This document shows positions 12,752 through 22,983 of a DNA stretch of 64,000 nucleotides, piece by piece (positions within the stretch are counted from its first letter, which is position 1; each line of letters opens with the position of its first letter). The translations under genes and the position numbers were made by a program. This DNA comes from Pseudo-nitzschia pungens (lineage: Eukaryota; Bacillariophyta; Bacillariophyceae; Bacillariales; Bacillariaceae): assembly GCA_037355855.1 (NCBI GenBank), contig CM074760.1:2968501-3032500 (forward strand). The letters run 5' to 3'. The notes beneath the pieces were generated by a model, which was not told where the DNA came from, searched no databases, and saw only the letters and a program-made list of their open reading frames with translations.

Positions 12752-14164
12752 ATGGAGATAAAAAGGAAAAAAAAGAAAAAGCGATTGTCCGATGCGATCC
12801 TTCCAATCGGACTATGTCTTCTTGTGGTTTTCCTCACGTCTTCGTTGTGTCTTCACATGAAGCTTAACAGGAGCGAACCGGCACGCAAAAGTCGACTATC
12901 GAAACCAGCGGAAGATGCAAATTATCAGTTGCTGAAGAACCGTCCGAATCAAGCTGCCCATCGACGGCAAAAGCAAGGCGATGATGCCGGTGGCAGTTGG
13001 AAGAACAAACACTACAATGACAACGACAACGACGATGGATCAGAATCAGAAAGTGACATCGACGACGAAAACGACGATAACATCTTTCGAGACCCTGGTA
13101 GGTTGGACCCATCGATAACAGCTGCCGAGAGATCCCGAGTCAAAAAGCTTAGGCTTCCCAGACGCCTCGAAACGGTGGACAAAGACATTCCGTACGATGT
13201 TCACAGATGCCCCCCCAGGGTGCCGAAGAACTACCCTTATTCTTGGAGTATTTTGGATGTATTGGGGAAGTGGAACCCAGACGATACCAACATCCCTGAC
13301 ACCATACACCAGGGTCTGTGCGCAATTGATTGGAGTGATCCCGAACAGCGGAAAATTGCCGTCCACTACCGCGAGTCGGAGGTTCCGTTCGTCGTGAAAA
13401 ATCATCCGGTCATATGGAAGGCCGCGGATCGGTGGTCCGATTACGATTACCTCTATTCAAAACTCGGTAACAAACCATATCGAAACGAGCATTCACACAA
13501 CAATCACATGATGTATTGGAAGTTGCGAGGGAAACGAAAAGGTCCGCCGGGTTGGGAACCTCCCACGGAAGACGTCAAACTTTCCTTTCCCGATTGGTAC
13601 AAGAAGGCACGAGCACTCGAAGACGATCCGGAATCGTCACCGACGACTGAACACTTCTACCTGCGCCTGAACGCAGCTTGGAACAATGCCGCTGAGTGGG
13701 TCTTTGACGAACTTCCCTTTTTCAACCCCACGATCCAGAACGATATTTTCATGGTGGATACATCCGATGCCCGCGGAATCAATTGCCGGCTCGGATCCCG
13801 CGGAACGATTGCCGAAGCGCACTACGACATGAGTCGGAATTTCATTCTCATCATGCATGGCCAAAAGCGATACGTGCTGGGCCATCCCGATCAGTGCATC
13901 AACATGGAAATGTACCCAAATGGCCACCCCTCGGCCCGCCATTCTAGAATCAATTGGTCCAGCCCGGAGTCGTGGATGGAGGACGGAGACAACTTCAAGA
14001 ATGCTTTTGTCAATGAGGTGGTGCTAGAAGCGGGGGATGGTCTATACTTGCCGACCTATTGGCTGCACTTTATTGTGTCTCTGTCGCTCAATTACCAATG
14101 CAATGCACGGAGTGGTATAACGTACGGTTACCAACAGCACATTCGTGACTGCGGGTTTGCGTGA
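12752..14164 (+). CDS. Membrane-anchored JmjC/cupin-8 Fe(II) 2-oxoglutarate oxygenase-like protein
   Basis: The 470-aa single-exon protein starts with a Lys/Arg-rich stretch and one hydrophobic segment (about residues 17-33), which looks like a type II signal anchor. An acidic low-complexity linker follows. The C-terminal half is a cupin-8/JmjC fold: an HxD iron motif within AHYD (His357, Asp359), a following hydrophobic strand, and the distal His in YWLHF (His439). These three residues form the iron-binding triad of the family. Cys, Trp and Asp-rich flanks resemble membrane-bound members in algae. By topology the catalytic domain would face the ER/Golgi lumen, suggesting a protein or glycan hydroxylase rather than a histone demethylase; that part is inference. 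The ATG has a purine at -3. Confidence 0.85.
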   Translation: MEIKRKKKKKRLSDAILPIGLCLLVVFLTSSLCLHMKLNRSEPARKSRLSKPAEDANYQLLKNRPNQAAHRRQKQGDDAGGSWKNKHYNDNDNDDGSESESDIDDENDDNIFRDPGRLDPSITAAERSRVKKLRLPRRLETVDKDIPYDVHRCPPRVPKNYPYSWSILDVLGKWNPDDTNIPDTIHQGLCAIDWSDPEQRKIAVHYRESEVPFVVKNHPVIWKAADRWSDYDYLYSKLGNKPYRNEHSHNNHMMYWKLRGKRKGPPGWEPPTEDVKLSFPDWYKKARALEDDPESSPTTEHFYLRLNAAWNNAAEWVFDELPFFNPTIQNDIFMVDTSDARGINCRLGSRGTIAEAHYDMSRNFILIMHGQKRYVLGHPDQCINMEMYPNGHPSARHSRINWSSPESWMEDGDNFKNAFVNEVVLEAGDGLYLPTYWLHFIVSLSLNYQCNARSGITYGYQQHIRDCGFA

Positions 14165-15332
14165 TAGGTGGGGCAAGATGGGAGCTACGAGGAAACAGAA
14201 AACGTTAATCAAGTCCGAATGAACACGACAACGATCAGGCTTTTTTCGAAAACAAAATTAGAGTTTTTAGGGGACTTGGACCACAAGTGGATATCACATA
14301 AACGTAGTGCAAGTTATTCATCAAGTTTGTCATTTCAATTTCAATGCATTTGTCGTTGTGGAAACATTTAGATTTTTCCCCACAGCCAGTGACTTGGTAA
14401 CCTAGAACTGGCAGCAATGTGAACAGTCCGTAGTTCTGTCTTACATTTCTCGTTGACCACGTCATTCCATCGTCGCAAATCTTCATAAATGTGCAATCAC
14501 AAATACAATATATTTCTAGTACCACATAGCAATACTCGAGTCTTGGTCGGGGCGTTTCGCTTCAATTAGAACTGAAATCTTGCTGGAATCGATGGGATTG
14601 ACATAAGCGCAGTAATCAATATCCAAGCCATACCAATGAAAAATTTCATTCTGTCTGTTGCAAACCCACCGTAAAAACTCGAAACGAACACGAGAAGCAA
14701 GACATGAATCATCATCACCGTCAACATCATCGTCAACATCACCATCACCATCATCAGTTTCGAAGGAGTGTGTTGGGTCCTGTATCCCACTAAAATCATG
14801 ATCTTCCTGCTGCTGAAGACCGAGCCATAACCAATACCACTGCGGTGACCACATAGAGGGCCAGAAGCAAGATAGGAATGCCACGGAGCAACGTTCTCGT
14901 CCAGTTGGTGTCACTTTGTTTGAGAGCATCTTCCTCTTCGGTTTCGATGACGAGTTAAGCGTTGACTCTAGCTAGTAGTAGATCGCTCACGAAGATCCGA
15001 GTGTGGCTGTTGTACTACAAGTAGATCGTGAACCACTCCTCTTTTCTAAAATTTTGATCCGTCTCGTATGTCAGTATGAAATACGAAATCTGGTGAGGGT
15101 GAAAGTGAAGTACTTCTGTTGTTCGGTTTGAGTCTACACCTAGCAAGCAGATATGCTTGGATAGGTTCTATTTTACATACCGTAGAGCATCCCATATCAA
15201 TACATCATGATAATTAATTATTTTTCTGATGTTGTTCTTAGGATTCATTCTAAGATATTTGGAGTAAAAATGATGGAATAATCAGAAGTCAATGGCAGAA
15301 AGTAATCTTATGTAATTCCGGGAATCACTCAA

Positions 15333-15699
15333 TGAGTGATTCCCGAAATAGAAGTTACATATATCGTTTATGTAACCCCCACTTACTTATTTATGGCGCG
15401 CAATAACTGAAAATTCTTATAATTTTTTAACGGTCGGGGTCCTTTTTTAGAATTTGGAATCCCGTTGAATAAAAACAAAAATTCTCAGTATAGTCATTCG
15501 CAGAACCTCCAAGTGGGATTCATTTTCATTCAGTCAAGAATTCCTTACTTATTTTTTATTTCGCTACAGTGAGACCCCCCTCACTGTAGTCATTTAAGTA
15601 AGTGGTTACTCAGATGACCCTTTTATGCGTTCCCGAAATACAAAGTTTCATGTGTATGTATACATAAAAAATAAGTAATCCTATTTCGGGAATCACTCA
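15333..15699. mobile_element. MITE-like element with 19-bp terminal inverted repeats
   Basis: Bases 15333-15351 (TGAGTGATTCCCGAAATAG) are the exact reverse complement of 15681-15699. The 367 bp between the outer ends have no coding capacity and are AT-rich, with several internal copies of CTTACTTATTT, as expected of a miniature inverted-repeat element. Outside the left end, 15319-15331 again matches the terminal repeat in inverse orientation, making a 13-bp-arm palindrome. This suggests nested or abutting copies. Target-site duplications are not clear. Confidence 0.6.
15564..15589. repeat. Perfect 10-bp-stem hairpin inside the MITE-like element
   Basis: CTACAGTGAG (15564-15573) and CTCACTGTAG (15580-15589) are perfect reverse complements separated by six bases (ACCCCC). 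It sits near the middle-right of the inverted-repeat element and may belong to its fold-back structure. Confidence 0.7.
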
Positions 15700-16107
15700 A
15701 TACCGGAACTGTAATTGAACCCGTGAACCCAAGAGATAGTACTAATACTTCGTACTTATGTAAAAAAAAGGGGGGGGTTATGTTGAGCTAATGTACGTAC
15801 TGAAACTGCATCAGTATGTAGTTTATTGGACTGTCTCTAAATCTGTTTCCCAGACGTTCTTGTAGTTGTAAACCTTACGGTACTCTTTCGAGGTTCAACT
15901 AGCATCATATGCATCATTTACAGCGGTACGGGAATGAGTAAAGTTACTACGATTACATAGTTCTACGGAATTCCTATTCTCTTGAAGCTGGTTCAAAAAG
16001 TGGGGAGGCTAAGATTTTTTACTGTGATAGGCCGAGGTCATGTAGTTGTAAGGTTACGGTCAACTGAGAGGAATTCCGAATCAATCCTAACTTCACCTGT
16101 ATGGTAT

Positions 16108-16147
16108 TTGAGTCATTCCCGAAATAGGATTACTTATTTTTTATGTA
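16108..16147. mobile_element. Fragment of the same MITE-like family
   Basis: Forty bases match the reverse complement of the right end of the 15333-15699 element (terminal repeat plus the adjoining GATTACTTATTTTTTATGTA) with one mismatch. Similarity then continues weakly into a GTGAAACT block. No partner end was found nearby, so this is a truncated or solo copy. Confidence 0.6.
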
Positions 16148-16527
16148 GGTACACACGTGAAACTGGTACAAGTAACGAGTACCAGTAATACCTTACTGTA
16201 TTACTACGTACTTCGTAATTCGTAGTGCATTACGTTACTACGTATTTCGGATGTGATATTTTTAATCCAATGAATCATTTCATTTCATGGAATGCATGCA
16301 CGACTGAAACGGATGAGATGTCATGTGAACGGGTGAATCTGAATGAATTGATACCGAAGTCAGGTGTCTTCCAAGATCTGTCTGGGCAAGCGTAAGGTTA
16401 CCGGTAGGTATTCTCGTTCTGCTCTTCTTGACCTTCGCCGGAATTACTATGAATGACACGAGGTTGGGGCATCACGAAAACACGAGATGTAGCAACATCA
16501 GAATCACAGCACCAGTGTTAAGAAACA

Positions 16528-17812
16528 ATGACAGTGATTGCAAGACGCTATCGATGTGCCGCTTTCTTCAGACTGCATTCTCGCCTCCTTGCAACCATGC
16601 CATCCAACGATGATATCTTGCCCCGACAGCAATCGAAGATCCAGGATGCATTCGCTCTCTTGAGATCCAACCCCAAACAAATCTTTCTCCTCGACGGAGG
16701 TACCGGTGAGGAGCTTTTCCGCCGCGGCGTCCCGGATGATCGGAAAATATGGAGCGCCATGGCTTTAGTTCGTCCGCAGTATCACGATGTTTTGGAGGAA
16801 TGTCCACACAGCCTTCCTCCAGAGTGGATCGAATGCAGTCACAACAAACAGTTATGGTGTCGTTCCTGTGGCGGGCTTCACTGAGCAAGAGATTTTCGAA
16901 TATGTCGACAAAAGTGGAAAAATTGCCCGCTCTGCTGTGCAGAAACATTTCGATCATTCTTCGTCGTCTACCTATGTTCTTGGTTCGTTGGGACCGTTGA
17001 ATGGATCGTATCGACCTGACATGATACTGCAACATGATGAAGGAGTAAAAGGCTATCAGCGTGCATGTCAAGCATTAGCACCACATGTCGATGCCTTTCT
17101 TGCTGAAACCATGTCTTGCGTAGAAGAGTCATTGCAAGTATTGGAAGCAGTTGCAAGTGTACCCAATGACGTCGAGTCAACTTTCGAAAGGCAAGGTCGG
17201 TGTTTGCTGATTTCTTATTCATTAGATCCCAAGGGCAATTTCCGCGACGGAGAAGATATTCGTGACGGAATGCGACGAATACTTGAGGAAAGCAAGAGCA
17301 GAAGAGAGGGCGTTCAATGTGAGATCTGCGAATGGAGAAGTGTTTGTGTCCACGTTCGAAAATGAACGAGGAAATTGTTTGCAGCATCGTCTCACCCAAA
17401 TCCCTCGTGAACTCCTTTGATTCCTAACGGCATTCATCGAAATGACGAACTTCGACAATATGCAGTACTTGCAATTCTCTTCAATTGCGCTGGGCCTGAA
17501 GAGATTACAATAGCTCTTGAAAAAATCCATTATGATGCAGAGCTGAAAAACATGTTGCAGAGAGACGGATCTGATGGCGTTTTGTTGGGTGCTTATGCCC
17601 ACAAATTGACGGAGATAGATCCAAATTGGACAATGGCAGAGTCGGAAGCTCCACAGCCCTTTCGAAATGACTTGAGCGAGAACAAATATTGGGAAGAGTT
17701 TGTTCAAGTATGGATCGATAGTCTCGGCGTCAAATTAGTTGGTGGATGCTGTGGAATTACTCCCGAGCACATATCTTATATCCGTGCGGAGCTTGATAAG
17801 AGGGGACAATAA
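16528..17812 (+). CDS. Homocysteine S-methyltransferase family protein (one frame break)
   Basis: Transfers a methyl group from S-methylmethionine or a related donor to homocysteine, giving methionine. Seen: the N-terminal LLDGGTGEEL strand, a TNSYG strand, the middle NC zinc ligand (ILFNCAGPEE) and the C-terminal zinc ligand motif GGCCG. A GT-AG intron (17319-17465, 147 nt) joins the middle to the NCAGPEE part. The frame shifts at about 16800, where one surplus base splits the conserved segment before VHTAFLQ; discounting it gives intron phase and stop that fit, and about 378 aa. The first ATG (16528) adds an Arg-rich, acid-free 23-residue leader that resembles a mitochondrial transit peptide. 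The ATG at 16597 would give a cytosolic form. If the frame break is real, the gene is inactivated. Confidence 0.85.
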
Positions 17813-18357
17813 GGCTGGAGTTCTATTAACATATGAATTTTCTTTTTTGCTTCTTGGTTTGGAATTCATTCTCTCAAAGTGACTTGCTTTGTCAGAATTG
17901 AGCATAAACGTAGCATAGCTTTTGAGCAATTGTTTTCTCTGATGTAGAAAGACCTCAAAGATATAACAGCTGCTTTTAAATTCGTTTGAAGTACTTCTAT
18001 CCATGTGTTCGTCATATCCATGGCACTTGAAATATGTAGTATTCAGAAAACGAGTAGGATTTGTGTTGCAGATTTAAATCAAGTCATTTTCAGAACCAAG
18101 ATATCCAATGTTGGACATTCATTCAGTTCCGTCAAAAGGGAGCATGTCATTAAAACTTATTTGCCAGAAATACATCGTCTTATCAAACGCGAACAGATCC
18201 AACAATCATGAGGGTGTCATCTCGCTGCGCATTGGAAACAGTGATGTAACAAATAGTTTACAACACGGCTATTTTTCTATCAGTGATTAGAATGAAATGC
18301 AGAACAATCGGATAAAGGTTCTTCTGCTATTGTCGAATAGTTTTAATAAACTTTCTC
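17813..18357. other. Intergenic region between convergent genes
   Basis: 545 bp between the ends of the methyltransferase and MPP10 genes, so it probably holds two 3' untranslated regions. AT-rich; nothing else seen. Confidence 0.6.
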
Positions 18358-20796
18358 TCAGAGTTTGTAAGCACTCGACCGTGGATTTGATTTCTTCTCT
18401 GTATGATCGTCAAGTTGTCCAGAACGATCGTGCACAGTTTGTTGTGCCTCGGCCTGCAACCTCTTGAAAAATGTACCACTGGAACCAAACTTTGCATCCA
18501 TATCTTTTTCTCCTTCCGTGACCTTGCCTCTCGCTCTCGCCATGGCAAGTTCTTCTCGTGCTTTTCGCTTTTCGTACGGATTGTTCAGTCCGAGTCCCGG
18601 TTGCAATCGCGAGATCAACTTCTCGTCGGCTTCCTTTTCCTTTCGTGCCTTGCGACGAGCTGCCTTCTTCGATTGACGCTGCCTCTTGCGATCGTTTTGG
18701 TCCATTTCGTGATCAGCGCGTAGGATTCCCTCGCGACCTCGTTTTGTTGCAAAGACTTCTTCGGGTGCGACACCACGAGCATCACTGACATGAAGAGGCA
18801 AAACTTCTTCCATAGCGATTGCGGGAACGGTAACCGCTCTTGCCTCTGCTTCGTCAGCGATAGGTCGCGGAGCGAAATGGTAGTTGGACAAAGCATCAAG
18901 CTTGCTACAAAGATTCGCAAATAGTTGTTTCATCTCGTCCTTTGCCTTGTCTTCTTCTGTTTGTTTCTCTTCGGCGTCCTTGTCGTATCCCACGGCCTTC
19001 TTCAAGTATTCACGTTCGTAAAGTTCTCCGAGACCTAGCTTAGACTTTTCTTGGCTGACTTCGGGCGCTTCACCTCGTTTCTTATTCCAGCCTATATCTG
19101 GTAGCTCGCGCGGAACAACATCATCCCAATCTTCGGCAAGGATCCTTTGTTTGATAACATCTTCTAGATTCATTGTGTGCTCAACTGTTATTATTGGAGC
19201 TTGTTTGCTTGCCATTTCGAATTCAGGTGTACCTTCCAACAAGGAGTTGACAGGGCGAGACGTAGATTTAGATTCACCTCTCATTTGCCAGGGCTTTTCA
19301 TTAATCAATTCCTTCTCCAATTCATCTGTCTGGCGCCTCAGCTTCTCTTCCTCTTTTGACAACTTCTTTTTGTCGTCGTTCTTTCTTCCAGGCACTTCTA
19401 ATTCTATCGTTTCTCCTTCGTCCATTGCGGGTTCCTTCATGTCTTCAATTTCCTCGTCGTCGTCGTCGTTGTCGTCATCTTCTTCGTCTCGCCACCCTTC
19501 CTGGTCCTCTTTCTGAAAATCGTATTCTCCCCAGGAGTCGTCGTCATCTTTCGACATCATATCTTCAGTTTTCTTTCTCGGAGGATGGTTCTTCTTGTAT
19601 CGCTCGATGTACTTTGTTCGAGGTGCACCAAACAAGTCCGCTGCAGTCATGTTTACGACGTCGTCGTCGTCATCATCATCTTCTGCATTTCCGTCTTGGT
19701 AAAGTTCGTAGAGCGCATCAATATCTTCTTGGTCACGATACTTTTTGCGTTTTACAACTCTTACTTCTTCGTACATCTCATCTAAACCCTCATCGTCGCT
19801 GTCCTCCCCATCACTGTCATCATTCAATCCCTCTCTTTGTCGTTGATGGAATGTTTTTTTATTCTTTCCCTTCTTCTCTTTCCTTCTTTCGTCATCTTCG
19901 GGTTGACCGAAGGCTTCGTTGGGTAGGAAATCCTCTTCTTCGTCGGCGAACGCTTCCATTTCGGTAAGGTCAAAAAATCCATTATTCATATCTTCGGCCA
20001 CAGGATCGTACAAGTCTTCCTCTTTTTTGGAATCGGCTTGCTTCTCGTTATCATTATCTGAATCGCCCTCGTTGTCGGATATTTCGTCTTCTTCTTCCAT
20101 GTCTTCCATAGCACGTTCCATTCGCCGACGAATTCGTTCTGCCTGTGCATCGCTTACGTCGTCGTCGTCATCGTCACCGTCACTCAGATTTTCCTCGTCG
20201 TTATCATTGTCGTCGGTATCGTCACTATCATTGTGTCCATCGCTGTTGACATCGCCAAGTTCGTCGTCACTATCCATGACCCCCATGTCTAAGATGCAGA
20301 TGCCTCCATCGTCCCCCTTTCCATCAGCTCTTAGACGCTTTGTTGATTTCTTGACGAGTTTTGCCAATGCAGTGGTTTGCAAATCAACCTGACCAAAAAT
20401 CGTTTCCGGCAAATCCGTGTCGGTAGCTTCCATTTCGGAAGGTATGTGAAGTTCCGGTAGACCCGAAAGAATCGTCGTGCTGGAAATAGACGTCTCTCCT
20501 GCAGGATTGTTGTTTTCGTCGCTGCCTCTGGACAAGGCCTTTCCCCTTTCGTGCAATTCCTGGTATTGCTTTCCCATGGATTCGATTTCCGCGAAGAGGT
20601 TTTTCGAGATATCCAGAAGCTCTCGAAGAGTTTTCTGTTTTTCACCATCTTTGTCATCTTCCGAGGCGTCATTGTTGGAGTACAGAAGGGGCAAAATGTT
20701 TTTCTCGGGGTGGTTCAAAATATCGACGAGACGATCCAGGTCGTTTTGGCCCTTCTCAATTTGTCCCTCATCTGTCGACGTGTCGTGTTCGACCAT
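18358..20796 (-). CDS. MPP10: U3 small nucleolar ribonucleoprotein MPP10
   Basis: Component of the U3 snoRNP/small-subunit processome in the nucleolus, needed for early 18S rRNA cleavages together with IMP3 and IMP4. The 812-aa protein has the family layout: a helical N-terminus, long acidic Asp/Glu blocks (about residues 170-500), then the conserved C-terminal third. That third has the LLEGTPEFEM and LEDVIKQRI segments, WDDVVPRELP, KSKLGLGELYE, a KLDALSNYHFAP segment, AIAMEEVLPLHVSDA, a basic KR-rich coil and the terminal SSGTFFKRLQ motif. It is longer than the human protein (681 aa) because of the acidic tracts. Single exon from the chosen ATG. An open frame continues upstream of it without an ATG (about 20860), so a short 5' exon is possible. 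Confidence 0.93.
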   Translation of the reverse strand: MVEHDTSTDEGQIEKGQNDLDRLVDILNHPEKNILPLLYSNNDASEDDKDGEKQKTLRELLDISKNLFAEIESMGKQYQELHERGKALSRGSDENNNPAGETSISSTTILSGLPELHIPSEMEATDTDLPETIFGQVDLQTTALAKLVKKSTKRLRADGKGDDGGICILDMGVMDSDDELGDVNSDGHNDSDDTDDNDNDEENLSDGDDDDDDVSDAQAERIRRRMERAMEDMEEEDEISDNEGDSDNDNEKQADSKKEEDLYDPVAEDMNNGFFDLTEMEAFADEEEDFLPNEAFGQPEDDERRKEKKGKNKKTFHQRQREGLNDDSDGEDSDDEGLDEMYEEVRVVKRKKYRDQEDIDALYELYQDGNAEDDDDDDDVVNMTAADLFGAPRTKYIERYKKNHPPRKKTEDMMSKDDDDSWGEYDFQKEDQEGWRDEEDDDNDDDDEEIEDMKEPAMDEGETIELEVPGRKNDDKKKLSKEEEKLRRQTDELEKELINEKPWQMRGESKSTSRPVNSLLEGTPEFEMASKQAPIITVEHTMNLEDVIKQRILAEDWDDVVPRELPDIGWNKKRGEAPEVSQEKSKLGLGELYEREYLKKAVGYDKDAEEKQTEEDKAKDEMKQLFANLCSKLDALSNYHFAPRPIADEAEARAVTVPAIAMEEVLPLHVSDARGVAPEEVFATKRGREGILRADHEMDQNDRKRQRQSKKAARRKARKEKEADEKLISRLQPGLGLNNPYEKRKAREELAMARARGKVTEGEKDMDAKFGSSGTFFKRLQAEAQQTVHDRSGQLDDHTEKKSNPRSSAYKL

Positions 20797-21398
20797 CGCG
20801 CACAGGATATTTTCTGGAAGTGGTTGCTTGTTGCGATTGAATGCAATGGCGTGCTCAATATTTGCTAAGGGACCCGAATGCCTGGTTCAATCGTCGTCAA
20901 AAGTTGATTTGATAGTACGTATTTGTTGCTCTCCTTGCACAACTTTTCGTTCAGTGAAGGTGGGTCCATCCTTCCTCTGAATGATGAAGTCGGAAATCTG
21001 AGATTTGCTCCGCAAAGAAATTGTGCACAATTTTGATGTCCGATGAATGGTGGGTGTAATTCGTGACTCGAAATGACTGAAATGAAAAAATGATACTGTA
21101 TGAAAGGGGGGCAAAGGAAGTAGAAAAACATGGATACAGTAAGATTTTGAATGAAAGTTTTTCTCCCCTAATAGGGTCCAGCATCTCAATACACAACAAA
21201 CAACAAACAACAACAAACCAGAGACCGGCAAACGGGTCGATCCCTGATGGTAAAAAATGGCAACACTGAACAATCATCACTGAGAACAGAGCGTCGCGAC
21301 ACAGGACATCAATTCAAAACCGTAAAACTCCGTGCTCGATCGTATGCAGCACGACTTTAATCCAATACTCTTTTCTCGATTCGTGAGAAGTCAACAAG
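20797..21398. other. Divergent promoter region between MPP10 and the eIF4E-like gene
   Basis: About 600 bp separating two divergently transcribed genes tied to ribosome production and translation, so it should contain both promoters. It carries a (CAAA)n-like tract around 21190-21220. A minus-strand ATG near 20969 opens a short frame that runs towards MPP10 but does not join it in frame. Confidence 0.5.
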
Positions 21399-22568
21399 AT
21401 GGCTGCCCCAACAGTAGTAAGTATAGGAGGTTATGGATCTCATGGATGACTCCGTCCATATCTTATGTTGACATGACGTTTGGCTGGCATCGTAGTGCCC
21501 ATTGCCGTTATTTGGCAATCTTCGCGGGATTTTTTCTGAATCTCCTCAGCGATATTGCTATTCGCCCTGAATAGTCGACGTCTCTGCCGCTCATAATCTT
21601 GAGAACTCAATATTCTGTTTCCATCACAATCTCGAACGTGGTGGCGATGATCGCATGTCTTGACAGGAAGGAACCCCTCTCCATTGCGCTTATTCCTTTT
21701 CGTTTATGCGCCGTGGTAAGACATCCAAGAACACCGAAGAAGGAAATGCTACGGGTGACTCCAAGCCCGCTGAAGAAAAGCAAGACACGACAACGACAAC
21801 CCCACATCCGTATGAAAACTCTATCAAAGCAATATCAACCGTCAAGAGCGTAGAAGAATTTTGGGCAACCTACAACTATTTGAAACGTCCGAATGATTTG
21901 TCGTCAACAACCGATTATCACTTTTTCAGGGACGGAATAAAACCCACTTGGGAAGACCCAAAGAACGCAAAGGGTGGAAAATGGATTGTGAGTGACACAA
22001 GGATCGAATGTCGATCAAATTCTGATTGTTTGAACTGCTTCCGTCTCACTCATGACTGATCTCATCTTTCGTATTCACGATCGCTTCTATTTAATTGTTG
22101 TATATCTCTATTGTGCGTTGCTTCATACTGCTGTTATTCATTACATAGATCCGTCTACCTAAGGGACTTGCTAGTCGCTACTGGGAAGAAGTCATCTTGG
22201 CGTTGATTGGTGGGCAATTCCCGGGAATTCCCGATGGTGAAATTTGCGGCCTAGTCATCTCCATCCGATATTCCGAAGATATTCTGGGTGTATGGAATCG
22301 TTCCGCTAGTGACAGAGACATGGTGGACAGACTTCGGGACGCTGTTAAGAAGGTCTTACAACTACCGCCAAGTGCTTACGCTAGCATGGAGTACAAACCC
22401 CATCAAAACGCAATCGCCGATCGATCCTCCTTTCGAAATGCCAGTACCCATTGGAAGAGCAGCCATCGGGAGACTTCGTCAGGATCCAGTTCACGAAACC
22501 GCACCGGTTCATGGACTGATCGGGAGCACAAAACGAGTCGACGAGACAGCGATCGGGCATGGCGTTAG
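21399..22568 (+). CDS. Class II eIF4E-family cap-binding protein (4EHP/nCBP-like)
   Basis: Binds the mRNA 5' cap; class II members usually repress translation because they bind eIF4G poorly. Three exons: 21399-21416 (only six codons), 21667-21987 and 22149-22568, with GT-AG introns in matching phase, giving about 252 aa. Aligning with the family, the cap-stacking Trp56 of eIF4E is Tyr55 here, as in 4EHP, and Trp102 is kept as Trp101 in PTWEDP. Trp43 is Tyr15, the class II change. The next conserved Trp (46) is Ser18. The core block GGKWI, IRLPKGLASRYWEE, GEICG and VWNRSASD is intact across intron 2. The C-terminal 45 residues are Ser/Arg-rich and not conserved. Confidence 0.9.
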
Positions 22569-22983
22569 TTGGTATGTTTTGAAAATTGTTCCAAAAGGGC
22601 AATCAAAGCAGGATTGATCTAGTTTCTCTTTCTTCGAATACAATGCAAGGATTTGTAAGGATTTGTATCACTAGAGAAAAAAGTTTTGTTTCGTGCAATA
22701 ATGCTACGTACACGTAGTCTTGTGTGTTCATGTTATGGTGCGAAGTAAACTTAAAGAAGTCAAACGAATCGTGCTTCCGTGCCATCACAGAGCTAGACAT
22801 GTCATGATACAACCAAGCTTCGATCGACTAATTAGTCATAAGACAATACTGCACAGTATGAGTTCTGCAATCAATTCCCCGAAGTCGCAAACTCACGTCA
22901 TTACTCATTACACCACAAAAGAAACAATCTTGCTGTTGACAAAAAGATGTTGAAAGTCACAATATGATAATGTTCGTTGGGAA
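22569..22983. other. Intergenic region between convergent genes
   Basis: 415 bp between the eIF4E-like and SMC1 stop codons; expected to hold both 3' ends. AT-rich, nothing else seen. Confidence 0.6.

Larger units (their letters stand above)
14165..16527. other. Intergenic region with a MITE-like element, no clear gene
   Basis: About 2.4 kb. A minus-strand ORF of 137 codons (14516-14929) has an acidic Asp-rich middle but no domain, so it is not called as a gene. A second reading frame of the same stretch encodes a hydrophobic segment but lacks a start codon. The region also carries the inverted-repeat element at 15333-15699, a fragment of the same family at about 16108, and two GTAAGGTTAC copies (16048, 16392). 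Confidence 0.55.

Noticed and set aside
14516..14929. Minus-strand ORF of 137 codons with an Asp-rich centre
   Set aside because: No domain; an overlapping frame is equally open and encodes a hydrophobic stretch, so coding status cannot be decided.
17319..17465. Second and third frame breaks in the methyltransferase
   Set aside because: A GT-AG intron with donor GTGAGA and acceptor GCAG joins the two frames in phase, so no indels are needed here.
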